Origin: an uncultured Gammaproteobacteria bacterium
Lineage (GTDB): Bacteria; Pseudomonadota; Gammaproteobacteria; Pseudomonadales; Azotimanducaceae
Length of the DNA stretch: 64,000 bases
Assembly (NCBI GenBank): GCA_913045175.1
Contig: CAJWQG010000011.1
Span: forward strand, 1 to 64,000
Direction of reading: 5' to 3'
The position numbers and the translations under genes were made by a program. The notes beneath the pieces are model-generated. The model had not been told where the DNA came from and did not search any database. It saw nothing but the letters and a program-made list of their open reading frames with translations. Below, piece after piece: positions 45,339-53,742 of this stretch. Numbering within the stretch: position 1 is the first letter of the stretch; every line of letters starts with the position of its first letter.

Positions 45339-45482
45339 GCAGCCGGTCCTGGGAGTTGTTTTTCTCCGCGGCTTGCGACCCTCCCGGTTTCCCTCAAATC
45401 CTCCGCAAGCCCCTTTGGGTCTTGCTCCCCCTTTCGGCGCTGCACCTGAAGGCTACGAAAAAGAACTCCCAGAACCGGCTGC
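45339..45482. repeat. MITE-like 144-bp inverted-repeat element
   Basis: Arms 45340-45364 and 45457-45481 are inverted copies matching at 23 of 25 positions (CAGCCGGTYCTGGGAGTT...), and one more base pair extends outward. An inner stem pairs GGCTTGCG (45370-45377) with CGCAAGCC (45404-45411). No ORF or transposase lies inside. Its right edge coincides with the point at which the RND transporter remnant loses similarity, so it looks inserted into, or left at the end of, that gene. No target duplication could be identified. Confidence 0.7.
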
Positions 45483-45969
45483 GTGCCGCCTTGGTGAGAA
45501 GTGGCTCATTGAGGGCAACCTGGATTCTGCGTTCGATTTCTACGGCGTCCATGTCCAGGGTTTGGCTCAGCAGGTCTTCGACGATGAGGTCGTCGTCGAT
45601 GCTGTAGGTATGCTGAAAATTAGAGACTGAGTCGACCCTGATTGAGAACGGGATCTGCCAGACTGCCTCAGTCAGCTGTTCCACAGCTACGAGAGTACCC
45701 TAGGTGACTTCGCCCTCGTTGGGCGTTAGCACAAAGAGGAAGTTGTCATTCTTGGTATAGGTAGCCTGAAGGTTCTCAAATGCTTCCAACTCCGGATTGG
45801 AGTCTGAGAAAAAATCACGGTATTTATTTGAAAACTCGAGCAGCCGACCCCCGGAGCCGATGGCCATGGTGATCGCTAGTGCCGCCACCACAACCAGCCA
45901 GCGATACTTGATTACGATACGGGCAAGACCCATCGCGAAATGGTCAATGAATTCGTACGATCTACCCAT
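45483..45969 (-). pseudogene. Remnant of an RND/MMPL transporter
   Basis: From ATG 45969 the frame encodes the usual start of a large RND transporter (helix WLVVVAALAITMAIGSG, then FSNKYRDFFSDSNPELEAFENLQATYTKNDNFLFVL), reaches TAG at 45700-45702, and continues in the same frame as GTLVAVEQLTEAVWQIPFS, then IRVDSVSNFQHTY and DLIVEDLLSQ. Similarity ends at the MITE-like element near 45483. A normal member has roughly 800 residues, so most of the gene is gone. A TetR gene lies directly upstream on the same strand and probably once controlled it. Confidence 0.85.
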
Positions 45970-46011
45970 GATTCTGTTCCTTATTAATTACTGATCGTTT
46001 AAAAATAAAAG

Positions 46012-46027
46012 ATGACCAAATGGTCAT
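46012..46027. promoter_or_regulatory. Palindromic operator candidate upstream of RND remnant
   Basis: ATGACCA-AA-TGGTCAT, perfect seven-base arms with a two-base centre, between the TetR stop and the RND remnant start. Its 14-base core matches a second site upstream of the TetR gene at 11 of 14 positions, which supports binding by the TetR protein. Confidence 0.6.
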
Positions 46028-46045
46028 AAAATAGGTATTAAAAAA

Positions 46046-46633
46046 TTAGATAAGTGCCTTCAGCTCTGCATCCAGTAACTGATGTGCCTGGGCCTTGTCG
46101 ATAGGGCCTTTTATCAAGGTGGCTAGACCGCTCATAAACGTCATCATCAGCATACAGATGAGGTCCGCTGGTCTGGCGTCACTGATCTGTCCCAGTGCCT
46201 GTGCTTCACTGACAACCTGGGTCATGGAAGTCAGCATCTGGTTGGTGTGTTCATTCATCACTGATCCCACTTCCAGGTCATGGGGTGCAAGTTCCACCAG
46301 CGAGTTGACCGCCAGACAGCCCTTGGGGCATCCGTCATCGTCGTCGGAAATCTCGACCATGCCGTGTAGTACCGCATAGATGCCTGCGAGAGGGGAGTCT
46401 GCTTCCTTTAATAGTCTGCTTTTCTCCAGTCGCATTTCTTCCAGGTAACGTCGCAGGGACTTGACGAACAGGTCGTGCTTGTTACCGAACGCCTGATACA
46501 GGCTACCTTTATGAAGGCCGGTCGCTGACACCAGGTCCAACATGGATGTGGTTTCATATCCATGGGCCCAAAAGGCTGACATTGCCTTTTCCAGCACCTG
46601 GTCTTCGTCAAATTGTCGAGGTCGTCCTACCAT
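46046..46633 (-). CDS. TetR/AcrR-family transcriptional regulator
   Basis: 195 residues. N-terminal helix-turn-helix GRPRQFDEDQVLEKAMSAFWAHGYETTSMLDLVSATGLHKGSLYQAFGNKHDLF is a standard TetR DNA-binding domain; the C-terminal ligand domain is of the AcrR/NemR-like kind with two close cysteines (CPKGC). It is followed on its strand by the RND remnant and is divergent from the nitronate monooxygenase gene, the usual layout for a regulator of detoxification genes. Palindrome-like sites flank it. Confidence 0.9.
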   Translation of the reverse strand: MVGRPRQFDEDQVLEKAMSAFWAHGYETTSMLDLVSATGLHKGSLYQAFGNKHDLFVKSLRRYLEEMRLEKSRLLKEADSPLAGIYAVLHGMVEISDDDDGCPKGCLAVNSLVELAPHDLEVGSVMNEHTNQMLTSMTQVVSEAQALGQISDARPADLICMLMMTFMSGLATLIKGPIDKAQAHQLLDAELKALI

Positions 46634-46680
46634 GGGAATGCAATGTAGCTATTTATAACCGAGCAGTCAAAAAATATTTA

Positions 46681-46694
46681 TGACTAATTGTTCA
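46681..46694. promoter_or_regulatory. Second TetR operator candidate
   Basis: TGACTAATTGTTCA lies between the divergent TetR and nitronate monooxygenase genes. It matches the core of the 46012-46027 palindrome at 11 of 14 positions and is itself partly symmetric (10 of 14). It could serve autoregulation and control of the divergent gene. Confidence 0.45.
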
Positions 46695-46758
46695 ATAACT
46701 ATCAACAGGCGTATATTCGTTGATACACTGCGGCCTTCATCCATAGGCATACATAATA

Positions 46759-47736
46759 ATGAAAACGCGTATAACAGAACTCTTTGGTATCGAACATCCA
46801 ATTATCCAGGGTGGAATGCACTTTGTAGGACTCGCGGAGATGGCTTCCGCTGTATCTAATGCGGGGGGGCTGGGCATCATCACCGGGTTAACCCAGGGGA
46901 CTCCTGAGAAACTGGAAAACGAGATCAATCGTTGTAAGGAGATGACTGAAAAGCCGTTCGGTATAAACATGACATTCCTGCCTTCGCTGAATCCGCCGGA
47001 CTATGCCGGGTTGTTTAAAGTCATTGTCGATAGTGGCGTTAAGGTCGTGGAGACTGCGGGCAACAATCCGCAGGAATGGTTACCGATGTTGAAGGAAGCT
47101 GACATCAAAGTAATCCACAAGTGTACTTCTGTTAGACACTCACTCAAGGCAGAGAGCATTGGTTGCGACGCGGTTTCCGTCGACGGTTTTGAATGTGGTG
47201 GCCATCCTGGTGAGGATGATGTGCCCAACTTTATTTTGTTGCCGCGGGCTGCTGAAGAACTATCTATTCCTTTTGTGGCCTCAGGTGGTATGGCAAACGC
47301 ACGCAGTCTGGTGGCTGCATTGGCCATGGGCGCCGATGGAATTAACATGGGTACTCGATTTATTGCGACCAAAGAGGCGCCGGTACATGAGAATGTGAAA
47401 CAGGCGTTGGTCGGCGCTTCTGAACTGGATACCCGACTGATAATGCGTCCTCTGCGCAACACAGAGCGGGTTCTCACCAATGCGGCGGTGGAAAGACTCG
47501 TAGAGAAAGAAAAGCGTATGGGCGAAGATCTCAAGTTTGAAGACATCATGGGAGAGGTGGCCGGTGTCTATCCCAGAGTTATGCAGGATGGTGAAATGGA
47601 TGTTGGCGCCTGGTCCTGTGGCATGGTTGCAGGTCTGATCCATGATATCCCGACGGTCCAGGAACTGATCGACCAGATCATGGCAGAAGCCGAAGAGATT
47701 ATTCAGGGTAGATTGGGACACGTGCTATCTGCCTAG
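46759..47736 (+). CDS. Nitronate monooxygenase (NMO/2-nitropropane dioxygenase family)
   Basis: 325-residue flavin TIM-barrel protein. Start HPIIQGGMHFVGLAEMASAVSNAGGLGII, then VDGFECGGHPGEDD (flavin and active-site histidine region) and SGGMANARSLVAALAMGADGINMGTRFIA phosphate-binding site are diagnostic. The family oxidises alkyl nitronates or acts on related enolic compounds. It lies divergent from TetR and ends four bases into the convergent PhyH gene. No ribosome site is obvious before the ATG. Confidence 0.92.
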   Translation: MKTRITELFGIEHPIIQGGMHFVGLAEMASAVSNAGGLGIITGLTQGTPEKLENEINRCKEMTEKPFGINMTFLPSLNPPDYAGLFKVIVDSGVKVVETAGNNPQEWLPMLKEADIKVIHKCTSVRHSLKAESIGCDAVSVDGFECGGHPGEDDVPNFILLPRAAEELSIPFVASGGMANARSLVAALAMGADGINMGTRFIATKEAPVHENVKQALVGASELDTRLIMRPLRNTERVLTNAAVERLVEKEKRMGEDLKFEDIMGEVAGVYPRVMQDGEMDVGAWSCGMVAGLIHDIPTVQELIDQIMAEAEEIIQGRLGHVLSA

Positions 47737-48422
47737 ATCGTTTTCCCGGCGCGATATTGGCTTACTGACCTCGAGTTTTGTACCCGGGAGGGATCGATTT
47801 CTGAGCTGGCACCCCAATACACGTAGACCATTGCGTTGCGGGGTCTGAAATCGACCTGTTCCTTACTCCAGTGTACGGTCTTGGCGCTATGAATTACCGC
47901 GTCGCCGGGTGAGACTTCGATAGACACAGCGTTTTCATTGTTTTCGTCATAATCCGGCAATGGGTATGCCATGGCGTAGTCTCTTTTGTGTGACCCCTTT
48001 TCATAGCAAAGGCAACCGTTGTTCTGATCGATAGGGTCCATCGCAATCCACAGGGAGATACCAGATGGTGGCATTCGGTAGGCGCCCAGTGCGTCGAAGT
48101 GAGGCAACGTTCGCTGCATTCCTTGTGGCTTGTCATTCCACGTGACGTTATCTGGAGCCAAATCGTCTTCGATAAGATGTTTCATCAGCGGGATGTGAGG
48201 GCCTTTTTCCAGGTAGTCATGGAACCAGTCATCGTGCTGATCCAGGCTTTTGAAACTACCGATGGGATAGTCCTTGTGGTGTATCGGTCCCTTGTGCTTT
48301 AGATAGTCATCGAGACGGTTTCGCATTTCCGCAGTTTCATCAGCGGATAGATAGTTTCTGAGAATCACAAAACCATCCTGGGCGAAATCCGCTTTTGCTG
48401 AATCAAAGTCGATATGAAGCAT
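47733..48422 (-). CDS. Phytanoyl-CoA dioxygenase (PhyH) family protein
   Basis: 229 residues from ATG 48422, for which AGAGG is well placed; ATG 48428 sits directly on that site and the longer frame has no homology. Fe(II)/2-oxoglutarate oxygenase with H108-x-D110 (LPHFDALGAYR), H184 (SAKTVHWS) and R195 as likely 2-oxoglutarate contact. Related to ectoine or small-molecule hydroxylases in size, but substrate unknown. Convergent with the nitronate monooxygenase and divergent, 25 bases apart, from the hypothetical gene that follows. Confidence 0.86.
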   Translation of the reverse strand: MLHIDFDSAKADFAQDGFVILRNYLSADETAEMRNRLDDYLKHKGPIHHKDYPIGSFKSLDQHDDWFHDYLEKGPHIPLMKHLIEDDLAPDNVTWNDKPQGMQRTLPHFDALGAYRMPPSGISLWIAMDPIDQNNGCLCYEKGSHKRDYAMAYPLPDYDENNENAVSIEVSPGDAVIHSAKTVHWSKEQVDFRPRNAMVYVYWGASSEIDPSRVQNSRSVSQYRAGKTI

Positions 48423-48447
48423 AGTCATCCTCTGTGATAATTGTATC

Positions 48448-49191
48448 TTGAAGCGTGTTCGAGTGGTTGTCAAAAAGGTGAACATAGAGACAGATACCTG
48501 GTATGGCCTTACTCAGTTGCTGGCGCCGGCTGATGTAATGCTTGAGGACGGTTCGATAATTCTTAAGGGCCGCAACAGGTTTGGAAGCGCGAAACTACAA
48601 GCCCTCACTGGCGTCACGCGTGTGAGTGAGTGGCCCAGACCTGGAGTGCCTACGACCTATCGGTATCTGCAGCTGTCGCTGCTGAATGTATCTCGGGAGG
48701 ATGTGGATGGTTTCCCGGCAACTATCGCCCGGCGCATACTGCGGGAACACGTCTTGTGTCTGTCGGCCTGCCGTTATGCATTTGATGTTCTGGTAAGCGT
48801 GAATCACCAGGTGTTTTATTCGAGTGGAGTAGTCTGCGCGTGTTTGCAGGAATTTCATCCTCGGCCTGCAACCGATAGTGAAAAAAAACATCGAGAAGTC
48901 GATGTCGCGTATCGAAGAGGGCTGCTGGATTCCGAAGGAAAAGTCCGGGCAGACCGGCGAATTGAAGCAAAACCTGTTCTTCAGGAACTTGAAGCCCTTA
49001 AACATGCAGATTACTTGCCGGACGACGCCTCGTGGATTGAGGTGCTATTTTCGCACTGGTACGACCTCTATACCGATGAATTGGCTTCAACGCGGTTGCT
49101 TGATATGGACGACCTGGATCGAACGAGGATTCAGCTCAAGTCTCGACCAAGGCAAAAGGAGTTTCGTGTAGCGGACCTGTTTCAAGGATGA
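48448..49191 (+). CDS. Uncharacterised protein
   Basis: 247 residues (TTG at 48448; a GTG at 48478 with AAAAAGG before it is an alternative that loses ten residues). I do not recognise the family. The sequence is soluble and mixed alpha/beta, with a cluster of cysteines in the middle (LCLSAC, VVCACLQEF) and a charged C-terminus (DLDRTRIQLKSRPRQKEF). It is followed by a secreted protein gene and a TauD gene in the same direction. Codon use looks like its neighbours. Confidence 0.55.
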   Translation: MKRVRVVVKKVNIETDTWYGLTQLLAPADVMLEDGSIILKGRNRFGSAKLQALTGVTRVSEWPRPGVPTTYRYLQLSLLNVSREDVDGFPATIARRILREHVLCLSACRYAFDVLVSVNHQVFYSSGVVCACLQEFHPRPATDSEKKHREVDVAYRRGLLDSEGKVRADRRIEAKPVLQELEALKHADYLPDDASWIEVLFSHWYDLYTDELASTRLLDMDDLDRTRIQLKSRPRQKEFRVADLFQG

Positions 49192-49237
49192 TGTTGCGGT
49201 GCTTCATGTTAATCTTAGCCGATATATCGACACTTCA

Positions 49238-49933
49238 ATGATGATGACTGCACGCGCTTTCTGCCTGCTTTTAGGCTTTCTACCACTGTGTTCACTGGCT
49301 GCAGATTACGATCAGATCCTGCAGCAGGCACTCGCCGAGTTTGACGACGACTATCGGGAAACCTGGGCGTTTACCGAGGAACGCGTGTTCGACGGGGTGA
49401 CCACCGTTGCCAGATTCGATCCTCGAGGTGCGGAAAAGTGGCAGCTGTTATCGGTGGCTGGGAAGGCCCCGACCTCCGAGGAAATTGACAGGTTCAGTGA
49501 AGAAAAATCAAAAGAGGGCGGGCGAGGCAAAGGCAGGCGAGGTGATGGTAGTCCGGAGACCATGGTGACGCCTGGGTCTTTGTCGTTGATTGAAGAAACG
49601 GAAGATTACTGGTTGTTCGATTTTATTCCCGGAGGGAAGGGTGATAACGCTGACTTTATGGCACAGCTCAGTGGTGAGATGAAGATCAGCAAGGAAAATA
49701 CGGCGATTGAGTTTATCGATATTCGTAGTGACGGCGCCTTCAAACCCCGATTCGGTTTCAAGGTCAGCGAATTTATTACCCGGATGGAGTTTGTTCGCGC
49801 CAGTTTACAGGGTCCTGCGGTACCACGAGCGATGCAGTTCCGAATCAAGGCCAGGGCGCTTGGCATGATGAAAGTCGATGAAAAAGTAAGTCTTCAATAC
49901 CGGGACTACCAGTTTGTGGGTGGGGCAGATTAG
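49238..49933 (+). CDS. Secreted protein of unknown function
   Basis: 231 residues starting at the first of three ATG codons at 49238. A signal peptide (MTARAFCLLLGFLPLCSLAA) is cut after SLAA, so the protein is periplasmic or exported. The mature part has a basic glycine-rich linker (KEGGRGKGRRGDG) and a beta-rich C-terminal half (FDFIPGG, FKPRFGFKVSEF). I do not recognise the family. Longer frame upstream to GTG 49199 adds no homology. Confidence 0.65.
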   Translation: MMMTARAFCLLLGFLPLCSLAADYDQILQQALAEFDDDYRETWAFTEERVFDGVTTVARFDPRGAEKWQLLSVAGKAPTSEEIDRFSEEKSKEGGRGKGRRGDGSPETMVTPGSLSLIEETEDYWLFDFIPGGKGDNADFMAQLSGEMKISKENTAIEFIDIRSDGAFKPRFGFKVSEFITRMEFVRASLQGPAVPRAMQFRIKARALGMMKVDEKVSLQYRDYQFVGGAD

Positions 49934-49990
49934 CGCTGCGCATTCCGATGGATGTATCATGTACACCATCATCTCAGGAGTTTTGGCTTC

Positions 49991-50953
49991 ATGAACATCA
50001 CGCCGGTGGAAGGCAAGGTATTTGGCGCTGTCGTTACAAATGTCAGACTGGCAGATGTGTCCGACCATGAATTCACGGCAATCAAATCTGCGTATCTTGA
50101 TTACGGATTTCTGTTGTTTCCAGGACAATTCCTTACGGATGAAGAGAATGTCGCTTTCGGTGAGCGCTTCGGTGAACTGGAATTTGCTGCCAATCCAATG
50201 ACGAACTCGGAGAAGCAGGAAGACGGCTCCTTTGGCAAGATCTTCGATATGGAATCACAGCGTATGCGCATAAATGTGGGTAATGAGGCCTGGCATACAG
50301 ACTCTACCTACAAACCATTGAGTAGCAAATGTGCGATGTTATCTGCGATAAAGGTGCCGGGTGAAGGCGGCGGAACTGAGCTGGCTGATGCCAGGGTGGC
50401 CTATGCAGCACTTGATCAGGAAACGAAGGATCGTATTGAAAATCTTAGTGCGTACCACTCTAACCAGTATTCTCAGGCGAATGACATTGGTGACTTTCCT
50501 CCTCAGGACGCAGACACCATCTATCATGGCGAAGCCTACCTGCGTCCATTGGTCAAGACACATCCGGAGACCGGCGTAAAAAGTCTCTTTGTGGCTCGTC
50601 ACGCTTTTGGCATACCGGGTCTTTCCAGGGAGGAAAGCAGGGAGTTATTGAGCTCATTACTGGATTTTGTACCATCGGAGCCATCCAGTGTGTATTCCCA
50701 TAAGTGGCAGGCAGGTGACACGCTTTTCTGGGACAACCGGTGTTTGCTCCATCGGGCAATGCCCTATGATTACACCAATTCGGCACGTGTCTTGTTGGGA
50801 ACACGCGTTGAGGGGGAACCGGAGTCCGAACTGGCTTACTATCCAACAGATCCCGAGGCACAGGCCGGTCGCGATGCACTTGCAGCAGAATTGGATATCC
50901 TGCGAGAGGAAACCAAGGATCGGCGCTATGGTGCCACTACTGCTGCTATGTAA
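49991..50953 (+). CDS. TauD/TfdA-family Fe(II)/2-oxoglutarate dioxygenase
   Basis: 320 residues from ATG 49991, with AGGAG eleven bases before it. Iron ligands H102-x-D104 (EAWHTDSTYKPL) and H254 (WDNRCLLHRAMPYD), with R266 as 2-oxoglutarate anchor. It is clearly paralogous to the TauD protein at 6998-7912 over the full length (DTLFWDNRC versus DLVVWDNRC, RPLVKTHPETG versus RPLIKTHPETG). Substrate unknown; its position beside a sulfatase operon recalls sulfonate or sulfate-ester use but does not prove it. Confidence 0.87.
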   Translation: MNITPVEGKVFGAVVTNVRLADVSDHEFTAIKSAYLDYGFLLFPGQFLTDEENVAFGERFGELEFAANPMTNSEKQEDGSFGKIFDMESQRMRINVGNEAWHTDSTYKPLSSKCAMLSAIKVPGEGGGTELADARVAYAALDQETKDRIENLSAYHSNQYSQANDIGDFPPQDADTIYHGEAYLRPLVKTHPETGVKSLFVARHAFGIPGLSREESRELLSSLLDFVPSEPSSVYSHKWQAGDTLFWDNRCLLHRAMPYDYTNSARVLLGTRVEGEPESELAYYPTDPEAQAGRDALAAELDILREETKDRRYGATTAAM

Positions 50954-50962
50954 GCAGAGTCC

Positions 50963-52369
50963 CTAACAGGTACTCACATTCTTGTAGCGCGCTGGATGAG
51001 CCCATCGCTGACCGACATCCAGAAAACCAAGTGGCCCACGCTTACCATGTTCAAATGGATCACCGCTTGCTTCCATCCATCGGTGCAGCCGGGCTTCCAT
51101 CTCTTCGACTATCGGTTTTGCCTCTGCTGAGTGCACAATGTTGCGCATCTCCAGAGGATCTTCCTCACGATCAAACAGCCAGGGTCCCTGTTCATGGTCA
51201 TACCAGCGCGCATAGGTGTATCGTGATGTGCGCACACCCCGCCAACGGCCTGTCCAATCCGGTCGCAGTGGCCAGCCATTCGCCATATTCATTAAGTAGA
51301 CGGAGTCGTTGGCGCCCGGGGTAAGGTCTGTCTCGTCAGGTGGGCCTTCTCCTCGCCAGACCGAGGACACATCTCTGCCCTGCAGCCCGTCCGGTAGTGG
51401 TACGCCGCAGGCGCCAAGTAGACTCGGCACGATATCAATAGCACCCATGTAAACATCCGAGCGTGAGCCTGCTGGTGTGTTGCCGGGCCAGCGGACCAGG
51501 AAAGGAACATGTGCGGATTCATCGTAGGCGGTTCCCTTGGACGCGCGAAGATTCCAATGCATGTAGGCATCCATGGGTTTGCCGTAACCGTGACTCGACA
51601 GGTGATCACCGTGGTCGGACGAATAGCAGACCAGGGTGTCGTCTTCTAAATCCAGCTCCGCAAGCGCTGCGAGCAGGCGACCCATCTGATCATCAAGACC
51701 CGTGCAGCCACTATAGTAGTCGGCGATCTCCCGTCTGGCGAAGTCCGCCATCTGTGGTGGCACATTGTCTGGCAGGTCAATGTCCGCGGGATTGTAGCCG
51801 CCGTACTCGTCAGGGTAATTGGGGTAAGGCCAGTGTGGTGGTCGCCAGGAAACGAACAGCGCAAAGGGATCATTGGGCCGTTCAGCCTTGTGCTTTGTCA
51901 TAAAGTCGATAGCGAGGTCTGTTTCTACGACCGGCGTCCAACCTTCTTGTTTGAGTGGACCCTTGTCGTTGTCCCAGTAGGACTGGTCGAAATAGTTGCC
52001 ACCGATACCTTCAACGGCGGCCATGTAGTCGTAGCCGTAGCGATTGTCATCGCCGTAGGGACCGACACCGAGATGCCAGACGCCTATGTGTCCTGTGTGA
52101 TAGCCAGCATCGCTCAGTGTTCCTGGCAGGGTAGGGATATCCCTGAACGGTTCATATTCATTATCGATAACGCCGTTCTTGAAACCGTAACGTCCCGTTA
52201 ACAGGATGGCCCTGAATGGTGAGCACAATGGATGATTGGAAAACATGTTGTCGCAGACCATTCCCTGCGCAGCCATAGCGTCCAGGTTGGGCGTTTTCAC
52301 CACCTGATTGCCGTTGGCTCCCAGCGCGGTATAGCGCTGCTGGTCTGAGAATACGAAGAGTATATTCAT
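50963..52369 (-). CDS. Type I sulfatase
   Basis: 468 residues of the alkaline-phosphatase-like sulfatase family. N-terminal NILFVFSDQQRYTALG gives the metal ligand D9; the formylglycine site is C49-S-P-F-R53 (PLCSPFRAILLTG); a histidine metal ligand is in CYSSDHGDHLSSHG. Cys-type sites need a formylglycine-generating enzyme in the genome. No signal peptide is seen, so the enzyme is probably cytoplasmic. It is last in a minus-strand operon with a sulfotransferase (eight-base gap), an SGNH hydrolase and an unknown gene. Confidence 0.92.
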   Translation of the reverse strand: MNILFVFSDQQRYTALGANGNQVVKTPNLDAMAAQGMVCDNMFSNHPLCSPFRAILLTGRYGFKNGVIDNEYEPFRDIPTLPGTLSDAGYHTGHIGVWHLGVGPYGDDNRYGYDYMAAVEGIGGNYFDQSYWDNDKGPLKQEGWTPVVETDLAIDFMTKHKAERPNDPFALFVSWRPPHWPYPNYPDEYGGYNPADIDLPDNVPPQMADFARREIADYYSGCTGLDDQMGRLLAALAELDLEDDTLVCYSSDHGDHLSSHGYGKPMDAYMHWNLRASKGTAYDESAHVPFLVRWPGNTPAGSRSDVYMGAIDIVPSLLGACGVPLPDGLQGRDVSSVWRGEGPPDETDLTPGANDSVYLMNMANGWPLRPDWTGRWRGVRTSRYTYARWYDHEQGPWLFDREEDPLEMRNIVHSAEAKPIVEEMEARLHRWMEASGDPFEHGKRGPLGFLDVGQRWAHPARYKNVSTC

Positions 52370-52377
52370 TTTATCTC

Positions 52378-53016
52378 CTAACGTTTTGCGATTCGTTCAG
52401 CAAATTCTTCACTGGTGTTCACGCGAGGATAGGGCTCATAGGGAACTGGAACATCGAGGAATTTACACAGGGGTTGCCATCCATCGCTTGCTTCAAACAC
52501 CAGCAGTTTTTCTGGCGGGACTTCTTTTTTTACTTGTTCATTGTGTTCGTTGAAGATCTGCTTGACGTACTCTCGATCGTTCATGCGTTGATGGAACAGC
52601 CGGTCCCATATGATTTCGTGTACCCATTCTGCTCTTGCGCGGGCAGCTTCTTCCTGTGCGTTAAGGCCCTGGGAAGAGACTCTGTAGATAGTGGCCATGA
52701 CGCTGTCGTACCACTTGTCCGGATCCCGTAGAGAAAGAATTACCTTGGCATCTGGAAAATGCGCCAGTTGCTCGCGCCAAAGATTGCACGATGGCCAGTC
52801 AACGCTCGCCTGGTAACCCTCAAACAAAGTATCCCAGTCGATAGCTTCCCCTTTTTGTGCACGGCTGTGTGCGCGGCGCCACAGGTCTTCATGTCCGGGA
52901 TTATTGTGAACCTCAAACATGTGGTAGCACTTGTCGAATCCAAGTTTTTCGAGCGCATGCTTTAGCGACAAAGTGCCTGTGCGTCCGAAGCCGGCACCAA
53001 TGACCTTGAGTGTCAT
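52378..53016 (-). CDS. Sulfotransferase-family protein
   Basis: 212 residues. The 5'-phosphosulfate loop is IGAGFGRTGTLSLKHALEKLG (from residue 6), and the 3'-phosphate-binding RDPDKWYDS follows at about 100, matching PAPS-dependent sulfotransferases of the P-loop NTPase fold. Family members move sulfate from PAPS to an alcohol or amine. Next to a sulfatase, it suggests a cycle of adding and removing sulfate on one metabolite or pathway. Its start overlaps the SGNH hydrolase stop by four bases (53013-53016). Confidence 0.87.
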   Translation of the reverse strand: MTLKVIGAGFGRTGTLSLKHALEKLGFDKCYHMFEVHNNPGHEDLWRRAHSRAQKGEAIDWDTLFEGYQASVDWPSCNLWREQLAHFPDAKVILSLRDPDKWYDSVMATIYRVSSQGLNAQEEAARARAEWVHEIIWDRLFHQRMNDREYVKQIFNEHNEQVKKEVPPEKLLVFEASDGWQPLCKFLDVPVPYEPYPRVNTSEEFAERIAKR

Positions 53017-53723
53017 TCGTAGGATTCCTCCGATTCAATAAGTGCCTCGCGGACAACTTTCCGCCAGATATCGTAGCCCTTATCGTTCATATGCAGCATG
53101 TCCTCGACGAAGATGGAGGTCAGTGGTTTGCCATCTTCTCCCAGCATTGGCGTCGCCACATCGATAAAGGTTATCAGGGAATTCGTTTCACTGAGCGCGG
53201 CTAATCGTTTGTTGGTTTCAGCCATGACCGGCCAGAGATGCCAGCGAGAGGGACTTGGTTTTACCGCTAGTACGTATATCCGTGTCTGCGGCAGTTTGAC
53301 GTGCAGTTCCTCCACGATTGCCTTGAAATGCAGCATCACCTGCTCAGAACTTGCACCTAGTGCGGCATCGTTATCTCCCTCATAGATCATGACCGCGCGA
53401 GGTTCATACTGGAGTACCAGTTCAGGCAAAAAGTAGCGCACGTCGTACATGTTGCTGCCACCAAAGCCACGAGGAATTACGGTAAGCGGCGCAAGGTCAG
53501 TGGCGATTCTTGAGTGCCAGCCACCCATGCTGGAACTACCGGTTGCTACTATGCCGCCTTTTGACACGGGGGTTCGCTTGCTCAGATTTTGGAACTCTTC
53601 GATGGCTGGCCGATAGCGCTCGGCATCAGGGTAGGGCGCTGAGATACCAGTCTGCGGGAAGAGCACAAGCCACAACGCCGTAACCCAACCTCTGTTTAAC
53701 CTATGAGTAATGAACGAACACAT
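53013..53723 (-). CDS. SGNH/GDSL-family hydrolase with signal peptide
   Basis: 236 residues from ATG 53723 (a TTG 36 bases upstream overlaps the preceding gene). Signal segment GWVTALWLVLFPQTGIS. SGNH blocks: VATGSSSMGGW (Ser), GFGGSNM (Gly), YEGDND (Asn), and DMLHMNDKGY (Asp-x-x-His). A periplasmic esterase or lipase-like enzyme. It is coupled to the sulfotransferase and lies 19 bases after the unknown gene, suggesting a shared pathway for an esterified sulfated compound. Confidence 0.85.
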   Translation of the reverse strand: MCSFITHRLNRGWVTALWLVLFPQTGISAPYPDAERYRPAIEEFQNLSKRTPVSKGGIVATGSSSMGGWHSRIATDLAPLTVIPRGFGGSNMYDVRYFLPELVLQYEPRAVMIYEGDNDAALGASSEQVMLHFKAIVEELHVKLPQTRIYVLAVKPSPSRWHLWPVMAETNKRLAALSETNSLITFIDVATPMLGEDGKPLTSIFVEDMLHMNDKGYDIWRKVVREALIESEESYE

Positions 53724-53742
53724 AATGTCCACAAGATTGTTC

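Noticed and set aside
38054-45702. Amber recoding (for example pyrrolysine) at the two TAG codons
   Set aside because: TAG also ends normal genes here (for instance pqiB), the interrupted genes carry other lesions, and no pyl genes are in the window.
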